The notes: generated by a model from the sequence alone, not told the origin. 64,000 nucleotides of DNA from Apus apus (GCF_020740795.1 NC_067285.1:91967152-92031151); one strand, 5' to 3'. Positions 12,721-27,738 are shown, numbered from the stretch's first letter. Program-made: numbers and translations.

Positions 12721-15700
12721 AGTATAAGCTAATAAACCAGCATACAATATATTTACGGGGACCTTCTCATGGTTGGAGAAAGCAAAGCTTACCTGGGTCT
12801 GTTTTTTAATCAACTTACAACCTTCACTACAGTTTCTGGAAATAAAACCATAACAAATACATTGTATATTTTCATAAAAGCTCCATTTACTAATAGTTCT
12901 ACAGTTTAAACTAGAGGTGGCTAACAGCTCATTCTGTCAGTATAATACTGGCCATGTACAGTTTGCATGGATGTTCTTACCCATAAGCCCAATGAATTAC
13001 TAAATATGACCAACACTCACTCCAGTAGCAGTCTCTTAATATTTACTGGCATGATAGAGGCAAGAAATGTTCACTAGTGCTACTGTTCATGATGTATAGA
13101 GAACATATATGAATAAAGGACATCTGTTCTCAGGGCTTTAAACTAGGCACCTTAAAAGAACACTATAAATCTTGCCATTTGAAGTAGGGAACTAGATCTG
13201 CTTTTATTTCATAGAGCAACTGATGCCGAGGTAGAACATTCTCAGTTTGTGCTGCTTGTAGTTGTACAGTATATCCACTATTTGGCGTTAGTGTTTCTCT
13301 AACACAGACTGTGAATAATACTTTCTCTAAATAATTATTTCTTCCCTTTTTTGGAGGAGATCCTGCTGGCTTGAGAGTCTTTCCAGCTTCCCCATCCTGA
13401 CTGGCACCTTTCCACAGTTTTAAACTAACAATACAGACATCTCCTCTGAGTCTACATTAAATGCTGATGTCAGTCAGGAGATATGGCTTCTTGCCCTGAC
13501 TGCAACTGGCTCAAAGAGCCATCCTCAGTGTGTTAATTCATACTATTTAGCTTCTAAACTTGTTGCATACAATTGTTATAGTGATGTTTGCATGATTTTA
13601 ATTGCACTCTGAAAGCTTCTAAATGCCTCTACAAGACTGGGAGGAAGAGTGGTCTTGTGGTAAAGACACTGCATTAGGAGATAGAGTAACAGCAAATGAA
13701 TTCCATCTTCTGCTGTTAATATAAGTTTCAGGCATGCTACTTCACCACCCACTCTGCTTTAGTTCATCTGTTAAGTGGAGGTATCTGCCAGCCTTGAAGG
13801 AGGAAGGAGTGGGTACCCTCCTTGGCATCTGGGCAATAGCTGGCAGCTAGGCTTACATGTTCAGATATAAAAACTTTTGGCAATGCAAAAAATTCTTCAG
13901 TGTAAAGGAAAAGGTCACTGTGTTGCTCACCTTCTGAAAAAAAAGATAGAACTAGCAATGTAATAGAACAATAACTGCATTCATTTTCCAGGATGTTCAA
14001 CTTTCTAAAAACAGAACTTCTTTATTTTTCTATTTTAAGTTTGGCTTGTGCAAATAACTGTCTCTCCAAAAATACTATATAACCATTTTCGGTAAATGGA
14101 AAAATTCAGGGCCAGAGAATGACATCTGTATTGCATAAACATTAAGTAGCACTTGACACCACCTTATCAAAGTGTACAAACTTTTAAAAAACAAAACAAA
14201 ACCCTCATTCCTATGAACTGTTCCATGTTATCATGGAAAATATTAGTAAAATATTTGTGGCTGTTTTTAAAACAGTAGCAATTAAAACACTTCAAAGCCA
14301 CAACTTAAAGCTTACATTGTCAGAAAGATCATCTTTTGGTTTTACAGACGTCCTTCATAGATTTCCATACACACAAATACCCCCATCATTTCTCCTCCAA
14401 CAAAGTCCTCTATATTAAATGAAGCCATTTGGAGATAAGGAGATAAATGTGAGATATAAGAAAATATTAAGAAGAAAGGAGACTACAGTCAAGCTTTTAA
14501 CTCAAAAAAAGAGGAGTATTTTCTGATTTACTGTGCTCTGATTTCAGCTTTCTTTCGGTTTAATGGTTGTAAATATTTTTGAGAATCTTCACAGTATGCC
14601 ACCACTGAATGACATCTGACAAGACCTTGCATTAAGGGTATAGCCACAACTGTATTACCCGAGAACTGGCCTCTCTTGGTGCTTTTGTGTTAACTGTGGT
14701 GGTGGTTTTACAGCAGACTCCATTCCCTTTTGAAGCTTTTTTGTACTTAGACATGTTTTGGGCTATATTCTTCTCAAGAATTATCCCTTCTACCCACATT
14801 CACTGTTACAAGTTTTATTTCTCTCTTCTTTCCCTGTACACAAGAAGGTCTTAGCAAATTCAGTTGAAAAAAATCCTAGAAAAGAATACACCTGCCATTT
14901 AATTACCACACACACAATTTTTATCCTCTACTACTTAGTTTTCACTGTTCATTACAATTTCCTTGAGTGTTCTCATCCCCTCCCATAACAGGTAGTAGGC
15001 CAGGTGGTTTCTCCTTTATCAGAGGAAAAGGAGTAACTACCGTGAGGGGAGTTTGTCATGTGAATTAAAAATATAATAAAGCTTTGATTCTTAGATACAA
15101 CTGTATTAAGATACCAAAAAAAGGTGTCTATTAAGGAAATCCCACACATTTATGGCACTGCCATTTGATGCAAGATGAGACAAATGATTCACCTGAACTC
15201 ACTGAAGATAAAGAATAATAAAATCCTCTGGATTTTGTTCTATCCAAAGACTTGATCAAGCCTCACTAGCTGACTTCTGAAAAGGTAATGTGGTGAAAAA
15301 AAAGAGTAAGCTTTGTTACTTCTTTTGGATAAATTATAATCAAACTTTGTTTTTCTTGAGACAAAATAAAGTAAAAGATTAATCACAAAACCAAAACTAC
15401 CTTACCAAACAAGACCTGTACCAGGCCCCTGATGAGAGACAACAGCAAGACCCACTAGCAACCAATGGCTGGCAGTAGTTGTCCCCTTTCATGCAAACTG
15501 CACAGGAGCCCACTGCCCCGAGTTGCATATCCACTGAGCTGCAGAGGAAATCCAGCTCTCACCAATGAAACAAGGCTTACTTTCTTGGTGGTTTCCAGAT
15601 ACTCAGTGGAAACAGAAATATAAGTGTTTTGGGCAATCTCATTGTACTGTTGGTGAGTAAAAAGTGTAAACTGAAGTGTTTTGGCTATCTGCTAACAGCA

Positions 15701-16704
15701 GCAAATATGAAAAATGCAAGACACTGGGCTGGTGCCCAGAGATAACATGCAATTCACTCCCCATGGTGGCAGACAGAAGGGAACAATTCCTCATCAGAGT
15801 GCTGGGCACTGACACAGCAGTGGAGCCCTTTCCAACCTTTTGGGTAGACTTTAGCTTTTGTATGATTGTCTTCTCAGCCACAAAACTTGAAACTGCTTAA
15901 ATTATTCAAGTGACATTAGCATTTCCTGCTCAGGAATGAAAAGCAGTGCTGATGATGAGTTATTGATCCTCTTCCCTGCCAGCAGTATCTATCCTCTCTC
16001 CAGCAGTGCTGGCGCTAAGTGTCAGAGATTTACCATGTGCTGAGGCTCGTTTGAGATCCTGGATCTCAGCAAGAGGACTGAGGGAAGGAAGGATCTGGGA
16101 AGGGAAAGGTGATCCTACACCTCCAGGTAGGAGAGAAACACAAGAGCCTAAGGGCCATGTTGCTCAGCTGACAGTGGAATTAAGTCCTCCTTGGGCAAGT
16201 GCTGTCCTGCAGGCAAGGTTAGGTCAGCTAGAGGGAAGATCTACATAACCAGTGCAACAATAAACACAATCTAGCTTTAGGGTCTCAGGGCCCATTCACA
16301 AACACTAAGGCCATTTGATGCAAAACGCTCATCTGTACTGAAATCATCCTGCCACTTCAAACACTTGCAAAAACATTGATGAGTAAACTTTGAATTGGCA
16401 AGCTTTATGCTGGATTGAGTATTTTTTATCTTCCCACAGACAGGGGAAAAAAAAAAAAAAAAAGCTTAAAGCTGTCAGGAATTTTGCCATGAATTCTGAC
16501 TAATTCCGCTCAAGCATGATCATATGTCTGCATTTGTCCAAGATCAAATGTGCACTGCTGAGTGATTCAACTGTGATCAACCCATCAGATCTCTATAAAT
16601 GTGCAAAAACCACAGTCTGAATCTGCAGTTAAGTCCAGGCAGACTTGTGAAGAGATCACTTCAATCTGAATAGCTGGATGCATGCAGGTCTGAAGCCCCC
16701 AACA
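12721..16704. other. Presumed TBC1D1 intron, no gene seen
   Basis: It contains the SINE relic at 13.6-13.8 kb and a poly-A run at 16446-16461. No other feature supported. Confidence 0.55.
13622..13792 (+). mobile_element. MIR-like tRNA-derived SINE relic
   Basis: The head GTGGTCTTGTGGTAAAGACA resembles a tRNA-derived A box. A core with CAAATGAATTCCATCTTCTGC follows, and the tail includes GTTCATCTGTTAAGTGGAGG, like the MIR/core-SINE pattern. Strongly diverged. Confidence 0.6.
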
Positions 16705-17182
16705 CAAGAAGGATGTGGACCTGTTGGAGCATGTCCAGAGGAGAGCAACAAAAATGACCAGAAGGCTGGAGCACCTCTCTTACGAAGACAGGCTGAGGCA
16801 GTTGGGGTTGTTCAGCCTGAAGAAGAGTCCTGGGGGACATTATAGCGACCTTCCAATACCTGAAAGGGGCCTATAAAAAGGCTGGGGAAGACCTGTTCAC
16901 TAGGGCATGTAATGATAGGACAGAGGGTAATGGTTTCAAGATAGAGAAGGGTAGATTTAGGTTGGACATTAGGAAAAAGTTCCTTAACATGATGGTGGTG
17001 GATCACTGGAATGGGTTGCCTAGAGAGGTGGTGGAGGCCCCATCCCTGGAGGCATTCAAGGTCAGGCTTGAAGGGGCTCTGAGAAATCTGTTCTAGTGTG
17101 AGAAGTCCCTGCTTATTGCAGGGGGGTTGGACTAGATGAACGTGAGAGGTCCCTTCCAACCCAAGACATTCTGATTCTATGC
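16705..17182 (+). mobile_element. CR1 3' fragment
   Basis: Plus-strand CR1 covering the end of ORF2 (GTCCAGAGGAGAGCAAC, the [10 protein letters not shown] region) and the 3' UTR to a TTCTATG end near 17180. The ORF2 remnant is interrupted by stops. About 480 bp. Confidence 0.93.
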
Positions 17183-20100
17183 AAAAAATCCACAAGGACA
17201 ATGTTGCAAGTGATCAATGGGGGAAACCCAGCACATAGCAGGTAACAGCCACATAGAGACATCAGGAGTTCCACACATTTATTCTGTTTTACAACAGAGG
17301 GGTTTCTGGCAGCTGTGATTCTGGAGCAGGAAGAGTGGAGCACAAGCAGAGCAAACTGGCAAACTGCACAAGCAGATTACAGAGGTCAAAACAAATGGAG
17401 GTGCAATGACAAAGACACAGCTCAAGCCTTTGAGATCAACAGCTAGGCCTTGACTTTAATTTAAACACTCGGAAATCTCCTGTTTTTCTTCCTGCAGGAC
17501 AGTATTTCTTGGCCTTCTCCATGTCACCAAGCTGAGGGACAGCTAGCTGAGCTCTCCAGGCTACTGAGGTGGGTCTGGCAGAGAGAACAGCAGCCACCAC
17601 AGGGACGACACCTGCACACACGCACTCTGACACACCTGGATAAACCGTAAAATATTAATAATATAAGACTGCTTTTTAAAAAATCACCCTGACAATGGGA
17701 TGTGAAGGATGTGACAATTCAAGGGGGATTAATGTCCATATTTGGTCATGGAAGGACTTAGTACTCCTCTCCTGCAGCCTGCCACTGGGTCCCGCCAGCA
17801 AGCACTAAAAGGTCTCAGAAGAAAAAAAACAAAACCTCTCTAAGTTTAAGACGTATTTTCTGAAATGCAATTAACTAAAGTTTATACTTGAAGTGTTCCT
17901 TGATCTTGAAACTTGTATGGTTAACCCAGATCAGATAGGAAGACAGATGCTTTATCTGAAAAGATGTGTCATTTCCTTTGTGGAGAAGCACTACCTCACA
18001 CTGGAAAAAAAATTAAATACTATGCACTTCTACTTCCACTAATGGGTAAGTTATGTAGTAAAAATGTCTAGAAAGCATTGAGCAAAAACAGACTATGAAC
18101 AAAAAATGACAAATCTCACTTACCTGGTTAAAATAAAAACACAATTATAAAATTTATCTATTTCCCACATGCTATGGGAGATGCATATACGATGAATGCC
18201 TATTTCCATTACATGGGGCATTATATTAGTTAAGATATCCACATTCACTTTATGCTGTTAGAACACTCTAGTAACAAATAATATAAAATAAGCAATTTTG
18301 ACTAGCTTTTTGTTAATGTAATTAACTGTAAATAAAAAATTAATCCTAATTCCTTAAGCATATCATTTTGTGAACTTCAATTGCAACAGGAGACTAGGAA
18401 AGTATACTGAGCTCCACAGTATGGAGAGCCATGAAAAGAAGCCAGTCTTCTCAGTTCTCTACAACTTAATAAATCTATTCCTAACAGCATTGATATATGC
18501 CAAAAGCACATTGATTTCTCATAACTGATTTCAGCTGTCATCCCCATAGACAGTACACAGATTCAACTGGACTTTTACTGTAGTTCAGATACTCTAAAGC
18601 AACATCTATTTCAATACATTGTAAAAAAGCAACAGAATAAAACTTCAAGTGTTAACCACTCCACTCCCAACACATAATATTCTCAGTTTAGCTGGAAAGA
18701 GCTTAACAAATACAATCAGTTCAGGCTTATCTCTCAGCAGGTTTAGAGTCCAGAACTTACCCACAATCAATGCAGCTATATTGAAATTAACATATGATGA
18801 GCATGTGGGTGTAAAAGCTATTCATTTGAGAAGGATCCAGTCCTGCCCCCACTAAAATCACAGACCAAGTTGCTACTATATCCCCCACACATCTGAATCG
18901 TAGATAACAAAAAGAGGAAACAAATACCATGTTATTCTGCTCTTTTTCAGAATCTAGCTGAAGAAATTTCAATTTGTGGCACATTACCCTCATATCATGA
19001 CCCTCCCTGTACAGTGTTCTTGGACCAAGCTCTGGTGAGAGAGCAGCAGCAGCCTGCTGAGAAATAAACCCCTCACAGCCAATTAAGAAGTGCATGCAGC
19101 AGCCCATCCAGCCTTCTCATCACCAGCCTTTCATTTGATTACAAGCTGCAGCACAGTCCTTCCCTAGATATTTCCTCTGTAATGTGGAATTGAAAATGCT
19201 GCTGGAAACCTACTAATATAACAATTTGCATATATATGGTAATTTTGTCTGGTGCATATAAATCTGATTTTTTTATTACAATACCTGTGCTCTTTATTTT
19301 GCAGTGTTATGCTGTTGATTATGTTCCTTCTCAGCTGTCTTGAAAGTGGAAAATTTTATCAGCAGTGTTCCCTTGCACAGACTTTTAACTTACTCTTTCT
19401 TATCTGTCCCTACCATCTTCTCAGGGTTTATTAACCCACTAAGTGTATCTTTAGCAATGATGTGGATTCTTTGTTCTTGTGATTTTTGTATATTTTTGGC
19501 TAAATACACTGTCTTTCAGTAATACCAAAAGCCAGAAAACTGCAATAAAATATCTTTAAAACCATGGTTCAAATACTGTTTCTCCTGATCTAAAAAAAAC
19601 CACATTCCCCACAATTCAGCTAGCTTTCTGTTCTTAAGTTTGTAGCCCCCAGTTTCATTATGAACAACACTCTGTATTTAGTGATTTTAAGCCAATTTTG
19701 TTTGACTCCTAAAAACACGGTGGAAAACATTTGGGAAATGTAACGCATACAACGGAAACCTCTAGCAACAGGATTTGTCCCGATGGCTCTTTCGTGGTTT
19801 TGATAAAGCTGCATTGCTTCAAAGGGCTCAGGATATATTCCTGTAAGACACCACTGCACATTTTGGCCACATGTGCTGACTGCGCTTCCGCTCCTCTGCC
19901 AGAACAATGGAAGCCTTAGTGTGCTGAGTTAGCTATCCCACAGCCACAGATCCATGAAGACTGAACGCATTCCCTCACTATGCTTTTCTTTAACCATGTC
20001 TTATCACGGAGAATGCTAGATAGCTGCGTCATTTCGCATATGACTCCTGGAGTGGGTAAAATTTTTTAAATGTGTACATATTTTCAGGAATAAAGCCCAA

Positions 20101-23100
20101 ATTTGATGTGTGGTAGACTCCTGAAATAAATAAATAAAGTTACAATAAAATAATCATGGGCTAATTCTGCCATTTCCTCCCTCCTGGTTATTTTCAGCAC
20201 CAATAGGGAATGTTGGTATTCCAGGAGACACCTGCACACAGCTGGACAGATGGGCTAGACAGCGGAACTTTTCACTCAAGTTATAGAGTAAGTTCAGATA
20301 GCACTGCAACTTGTGAGTCTGAGCTCATGTATTTGGATGTGTTTACAGGCACAAAGACCCACATGAATAAGTGAACCTCAGAAGTCAGCAGGGTCTTTTA
20401 TCCCAGGCTGTAATAAATTCTCATGTGTCCTGTTGGTTTCAATCATAATTTACAAGTAGAATGTATGCCAGCCTTAATTCATTTTCCCAGTTTGTTTCTA
20501 ACATGCAAAAAGCTGTAATATGCAGCCAAACTGCAAGAGCTTAAAAAAAAAAAGTAATCAAGTATTACATTATCTCATTGTAGATCCATAATGTCACCCC
20601 CCTACACCTGCTTTGATTTCACCCAACCTAGTTGGGACAGAACTCCAGTTCAGACAACTGCCGGGTAGTTCAGCTTATGTCTCAAGCTAGCATCAAAGAA
20701 CAGGCCGAAATGCCTGTGCACATGTGTGTGTGAAAGTCAGGTCACTGGGTCAGGAAAATATGTCACATATATAGTTTTTATATGGTTTGCTGGAAGGGCA
20801 CAATCTCAGCTCTTGTGAAAGAATTTATCTTGAGACCTTGACAGTTTATATTCTGTAACTTTAACAAGAAATACACCTACAAATCAGAAATGTGTGTTTT
20901 GCTTTTTTGAGGTTCCTAGGAACTCTTCTAACTCTTACAATCCTAGCTTGTATAGAGATAGTCCATTAAAACACAAAAACTGAAATAGAGAGGAAAAAAA
21001 AATACTTAATTTTAAAGAAAAACGTGAAGCATCCCTTCTGCAGTACACAAAACTCCTCCTGGTAAAAAGGAGGCCTGCCCAGAAGCAATACACACTCTGA
21101 GTTTTGTCATCACCTGGATTCATCTAGGTCATTATGGAGTTAAAAACATACATGTAAAGAATATTCTAAAGTCCTACAAGTTTCTAGAAGGGAAACTTTG
21201 GTCCTTATCCAGATACAAGCATATGGTATCAAGCCCAGAACATGACTGAGAGCTAATGTTTTCACATCTATCAGATAGTCTGCTGAGGGGAACTGAGACA
21301 TCCTAGAACATCAGCTGATGCCAAACACTAACCCAAATAAAGGATGTATCTTGTTTCGTGAATTTTAATACCTAAGAATAACCTCCAGGAACACTAGTTT
21401 CAGTTCTGGAGACAGTACCTTTACTTATTGTTGGTTCTTGTGCTAGCTCACTGGACAGTAAAATATCAGCTCATTACAATACTTTCACAGGCATTTATTC
21501 CCCACAAGAAACCCAGGAGGGGAATCCAAACAGAACTGCAAAAGGAGAATTTGGAAAAAGAAAGTAACATGGGAATGACAGTACCAAAATTCTTATTGAA
21601 ATCCCACCAGGGTATTTTAATTGATTTCAACCAGTCTTGGACTAAGCATTCAGTAACTCTTAACATGCGGAATTGCCCTGCTGGTGGAAAGCGACAGCAG
21701 GAGAGGTGAAAATTGTCACAGCTATTGCGGTATCTTACATTTGCTCTGGACAGCCACTAAGTGGCACTTAAACACCTCATCTTAAACCGTGGGGAATCTG
21801 CAAATTGTTGCGGAGGGTGTGAGGGACGGGTTGAAATGGAGTTACCACTGGGGACTAATCCCTTGTAAGAACAATGAAGTTCACTTCCTGCAATTAGAGA
21901 AACTTTCTAAGGGCCTGACTGTGTACGAAAATGTTACTGGCAAAACTGCTGTACCGTGCTCCATAGACGCAGAAATACTGCAGATGCTCTGCAGAAGCAA
22001 CAGCTTCCTTTCCTGAATCCTGGTACTGCTTTGGGAATCGGAGTGCTCCGTGCCAGTAGATCATTACCCACTATTGTGTCATAGATGTAATTTTGAAATA
22101 CGCACTTAAACCAGGAAAATGGAAGTGCCTTATCGCTGCTGGAATGCAGGTCAAACTAAAGCAGCCCTGACGTCTTAAGACAACTTCTAGAAATGCCTCT
22201 GAGTTCAGTTTCAGCAGCAGATCTCTGCAGGGACCAACACCGTTTGGACTTGTAGATGCACACTAGAATTGGGGTTTTAGCAGTCAGCAGAGAATCTGTT
22301 GTGATGAATGGGGCTTTGCTCTTCTGAAGACTTCAGTACTTTGTTGCTTCCTAGACACATCATACTTTCATTTGCATTTTAATCAAAGAAACCCAGTTTT
22401 CCTAATAATGGTGTTGAATTACCTATGTTAATAATAATCCTGAACATGCTAATGCATTATAGCTATAATTTTTCTTTTTATCTGGTTTTGAAAGTGCTTC
22501 TGTTTCAACTAAAAGGCTTCCTAATTGAATGAATTACAGAAACTTGAAACAATTTTTATTTTTTTTTTCCTATATGAACAGCATAACTTTCACTGGAAAA
22601 TATCTGAAGATAAAACCAAGCAGAGTAGTATATTAGCTATTTTACGTGCTAACCAAGCACGCATTTACAAGCACATTCAATGTCATTACTGCAAGTATTT
22701 CTGTTGTCTTGAACGGAACTAACCTAAACTTAAAATGCATACAGGTTTTCAGCACCAAAGACTCAGAAGTAAGATTTAGGTACTATGTGCTTTTTAGGCT
22801 CTGAAAGAAACCTCATTTTCAGTTAGCCACAGGTTTAGATGCAAAATACCCAACCAGTATTAGCTGCAAGCTCTATTTTTCACCTTTGTGCTGAATGTGG
22901 TCTCCAGGAATCTCAAATTGTGAGCTACCAGTTTTCTTTTATTCTGTCTTCCTGTGAAAGTTCTTTATGTTATGATTAAAAGCACAATATATATAAGCAA
23001 CAAAGCAACTCAGCAAGCCACAGTACATCATAATTGCTAAGAATACAATTCTTAAGTACATTCTGTGTGTGTGAAACTAGTTTTGTGAGGTTCTTCTAAA

Positions 23101-26100
23101 GGCTGAAGCAAGAAGCTTGCAAATGAAAAGCATTAAAACAGTTACGAAGAAGGATCAAGCTTAACCTAATGCTAGAGGAATCACCAGCAGCCAAGCTGAT
23201 TTTATGACCAGCAGTGGATCTCAATCACTGTCACTCTGGGAAAAGTGGGGGGAGGGTGGGAAAAAAAAGAAGTCCACATCAACCAGCAGTTTCATACAAA
23301 GGACAAATCAAGTATAAACTGGCATTATCCACTCAATCCTTATATCAGATCCTCAATGATCAACCTTTAGGGCAGACACACATATCCATTTAAGCCTGTA
23401 TTTGTCCAGTCACACAAATCATTCTTTAGGAAAATATTTCCCACAGCCCTTCCCATAACTTGACGTCCACAGAGAGGGTAAAAAAACAGAAATACAGAAC
23501 AACTGAGTCTACACTGGGCAAGGGAAAGAACTGATTTTACAACAGTGATTTGTTACCATTATTCACTTTGACATATAACAGGATGGGAGATTGTGCTGCT
23601 AAAGTAAATACAGCGGTTATATATGCCTCTCCTGCTTTGGTTTTCTGCTCCACTACAGCCAAAGAGCCCACATCTGATGACCTTCGGGGCAAAGCATAAA
23701 TGTAAGCCCAATGCAGGCAAAACTCTAAAAGAAAAACCAATTGCATGGAAAAATAAGGATCTACTTCAGGAGGGTGATTTACTCAGTATTTTAATTTATT
23801 AATTGCCACCTTCATATTTTAATGTGGAAGGCTTGAATTTGTCCATTAGGGCCATTTTAGAATCTGAAAAAAAAAAAAACAAACAACAAAATACAATTGC
23901 CTGAACATGAATGTACATGTTTAAGTAGCTTCAAGTGAAAGAAATCCCAAGCTTTTCAGAGAAACTTGTAAAGCAGAGAAAAGACAGGTTTTGTTTTCCC
24001 TAGTCTTGAGGAAAGATCATTGATGTAGGATGCAGTCCTACAATCTCATTTGTGCCAGAACCACTTTTGCGTCTATCTGAAGAGATTGTGCTAACTTACA
24101 TGATCGATAAGGTCTCTATTTGACAAAAGCTATCTTCCCTCATGTTTAAAACCAGATTGTACATGCTTTGAATGCTCTGTTTCATGAACTACATTACACC
24201 GCCCTCAATATGTTGTTGTACTGTGTGCCACGAACACTAACACTGGATTAGCTAAGGTTTATTTTTAATAAAAGCTGTTCTTTGTCAAAGCAGGTTTCCC
24301 CCCCCTCTAAAATATGCTTCCTGGCTTTAAACTGCATACAACTATCATTGCACCATGTAGCCACAAAAATATTTTTAAAACATCACAACAGTGCAAACTT
24401 ACAATCATTAATTAAATGAAAAATAAAACCCGTCTTCTGAATGTAGATAAGAGTTCGCAACTTGTGCTTGGAGCTCAATAAGGCAGTGTTTTTCCATAAG
24501 TCCTCCAGTCTTTACCTTCAGCAAACCACAGCACTAACTGCAGGAAATACATTGGAGATCCTTTATCATTAATTATTCCTCTTTGTAGTATTGTACATTC
24601 AGCTTAATTTTCAATGCTGCTATAAATAAAACTTTATTTTCTGAACTCTTTGTTCTGTGCATGCAGTCTGAGTTTCTCGATTCTTTCTCACTCAGAACTT
24701 TCCCAAAGGTGCAACTCATACTTCTTTGTTTGTCCAGAATTTTGTGCTGGCTGTGAGTTGGCTTGAAGCTGCAAGTCAGACTAGACTGCGAGGCGATGAA
24801 GAGTCCTGTTCACTTACTTTGAGCATTCAACACCTTTGCAGAAGGCAGAGTTTACTACTCTGCAGTAAGGTGAGGTGAATAACTTTGCTGTTACCTATTT
24901 TGTTATCGTTACTACTTGTGAAGATGGAGAATCTAACACATCCAGTGCTGGGGTAATGTGTGGATGAACACAGCCTCTCAATTGAAGACATACATCATAC
25001 TCGGAGAACTCTGTAGATTCAGTAAATTCTTAAATTTCCACATTCACCTTTGACACAAAGTTATCTTCAACCTTTTCAATCAAATTTGAAGACTACAACA
25101 TCATCAAACTCCTGCAAAGTTTAGGAAATTGGTCACAGAGGCTGAACTTATTTCTTGGTGAGGGTGCTGCTCAAGAAAGCAGAAATAAATTCTTTCAGCT
25201 CAGAAAATGAAATAAAATAAAGCACAGGATGAGTACTAGAAAGTTTGTGCCAGGGTGAGGTTGAAGCCACAAAAATGAAGGCATTTCCACATGACAGTGT
25301 TTCACAACACATTCAACTCCTCTGAGACACATTTGCTAGTAATTTTAAGACAATTAGGAGTAAATAATGGAAATGTACTAAAAGCCTTCCATTCCCATCA
25401 CCATAACAGCAGCTGACACAAGACTGTAAGAAGGTATTTACCAGCACACAGATTGTTCCCATGTTGTTTATGTCTTCTCAAAGCGAGGCTATCTTTGGAG
25501 TCACTGGACAGGTATGCAGTGACTTCTTCTCACATAATGCCAGCAAGACAAGACTTCAAAGTCTGTGACACTTCAGGTGTCTAGGTGGCTCTGTGTTACC
25601 TGTACAGAGGCCAAATACCTGTACAGATGCCCTGCTTTTAGAACCTATGCCACCATTAAACCTATGTTTCCTGCTGCACAGCCCAGTCCCTTTGGAATAC
25701 CCCTGGTGCTGCACTGTATTTCCACCATCTGCTTGTGAAAGTACCAGGAAAAAATTGTCCCAAATTACAGTATGTTCTCATTTTAGTTTCCAAATTTGAG
25801 TCCACTTGGAATTTGACAAAACATTTATGGTGATCTAGCAAGGTGCACTGAGTTGGTTTGGAGCAGAAAGGAATTCAATTAAAACTCCATGGCATAAGAC
25901 TGACTGAACCAGGGATCTGAAGTCCAGCTTTCTCTCTCTGCTCTAGAAAGTGTGGCCTTGCTTCTCCTCGACTCTCACAAAGGTGCTCATTAAACTGTTC
26001 TGTGATCATGTCAGGATGCTAAGTTAACTGAAACTGTATCGCTTCTCCTTTTGGAATATTTAAATTGCTCTGAACTGTTTCACTGTGTGACACCACAGCA

Positions 26101-27614
26101 CAATATGAGAGTAGGGGAAAAATGGGAATGTGCAAGGGAGTGCAGGATGACCAAAAGCTGGACTCAGACTAGGTTCATATGTTAAGAGTGAGCTTCTCTT
26201 TGGAGATATGTAAGGAAGCTCTTCTCTATGCGGCAAGGAAGTTTCATAAAGAAACATTAACTCTGGAGGATGCTTGGAGATGATGGCTCCAATTACCTGT
26301 ACTGGACTTCACAGGCCACAAGCATCAGACCTTGTGAGACAAAAGGAATGATCAGTACTCAGGTAAGAAGCCATCACAAATCCGTTAACTATGTTTTAGC
26401 CTCAGTTCTGCTGTTTTGTATTTGTGCTACAATCCCCAACAACAAAATGAAGGAACAATATAAAATCCTGGCATGAACTCAGGCTCTAAAATGAAGTGCA
26501 CATGACAGCACAAGTAACATACAGCTACTTTCAATATGGAATAAATTGAAAAACACACAAACAATGTAATCTGATACAAAATACTATACCTTTGAAGTCA
26601 CAGGAAGAATGCTTATTCTGGAGCAGATATTTCTGTCTGATTTAAGAGACTGCAGAAATCACAAGAAAATATAATTGTTTATGTTGCTGCTGCTGTAAGA
26701 CTATATTTCTCTGACTGTAAGTCAGGAAACAGCAGTGGTACTGCACAAAATACTTCCTCCATGGGGCAATCACACATGATGTTGACGAAAACACACAATA
26801 CTTCTTAGAAAATGAAAATGAACACAGGAGCACTTAGCTGAGCCAGGATGTCATAAGGTCACTCTGTAGTCTGACAAGAGCCCCAAAAAGGCTTGGGATA
26901 ATGCTGTCAATGGCAGGGTCAATGGCCACTAAAGCCCCCCAAAATAAGATTTCACATACATGAATTATTTCAACAGATAGCAAGATAAAGTTGGTATAGT
27001 TACAGTTATGATCTAGGCTCAGGATAAGCATAAAGTCTGATTAATTGTGGGTGTCCAAAGCACAGCTGGCTGTTTGCATTACATAGGACACTCTATTAAG
27101 ATTTGCACAGCTAAACTTTGACCTACTTTGTATACCAGACTCTGAACATGAACAAATATATATTTGGGTTTTCATTTATTCTGCTGGATTTTTTTTCTTA
27201 TTTTTTACAGTAATTTCTCCAGTTAGCATCTGAGAGACAATAAAGACTTCCTAAACCAAAGAGCAGTGCTAGCAGTTTGCAATTACATAGATTTCATCAC
27301 AAAAAACCAAACAAACCAAACTCAAAGGTGCCTATGAATAGAAGGCAGAAAACAGACAAATTAAGCTATCAGTTGCACTGAAATAAGCCCAGTTGCCTCA
27401 TATTATTTCAGTGGATTATGCTTTTTACAAAAGAAGAACCATGTTTTAATCTCCCTACACTCCTCAAGAAGTAAAATACAGTAGAAAAAGACCACCCTAT
27501 CTAAAAAATAATCTTGCCCCAATTCTTTTAAGAAAGGGAAATGGTGCTGTTAAAAATGAGATACTTAGAGAGGCCATATCTTAGCGTCTAATGTAAGAAC
27601 AAGTTGCGTAAGGA
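17183..27614. other. Presumed TBC1D1 intron, no gene seen
   Basis: About 10 kb with no recognisable repeat or exon. Two patches (about 19715-20045 and 21660-22160) keep more CpG than their surroundings. Confidence 0.55.
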
Positions 27615-27738
27615 TCCTCAGTCACGAAGCTAAGCCTCACAACAACTGCTTTGGAGTTCACTGGGCCTCTGCCATTCCTTTTATAGATGAATAATGTGAA
27701 GTTCACTTCCAACATCAGCTCTGTGCAGCCTCACAGAG
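27615..27738 (-). mobile_element. MIR- or L2-like relic
   Basis: The minus-strand reading has a CTTCACATTATTCATCTATAAAAGG segment followed by GTTGTTGTGAGGCTTAG, matching the MIR tail that usually reads CATCTGTAAAATGGG then GTTGTTGTGAGG. Confidence 0.5.

Noticed and set aside
13622..13700. A possible tRNA gene
   Set aside because: Only an A-box-like head is visible. No cloverleaf can be formed and the rest follows a SINE pattern.
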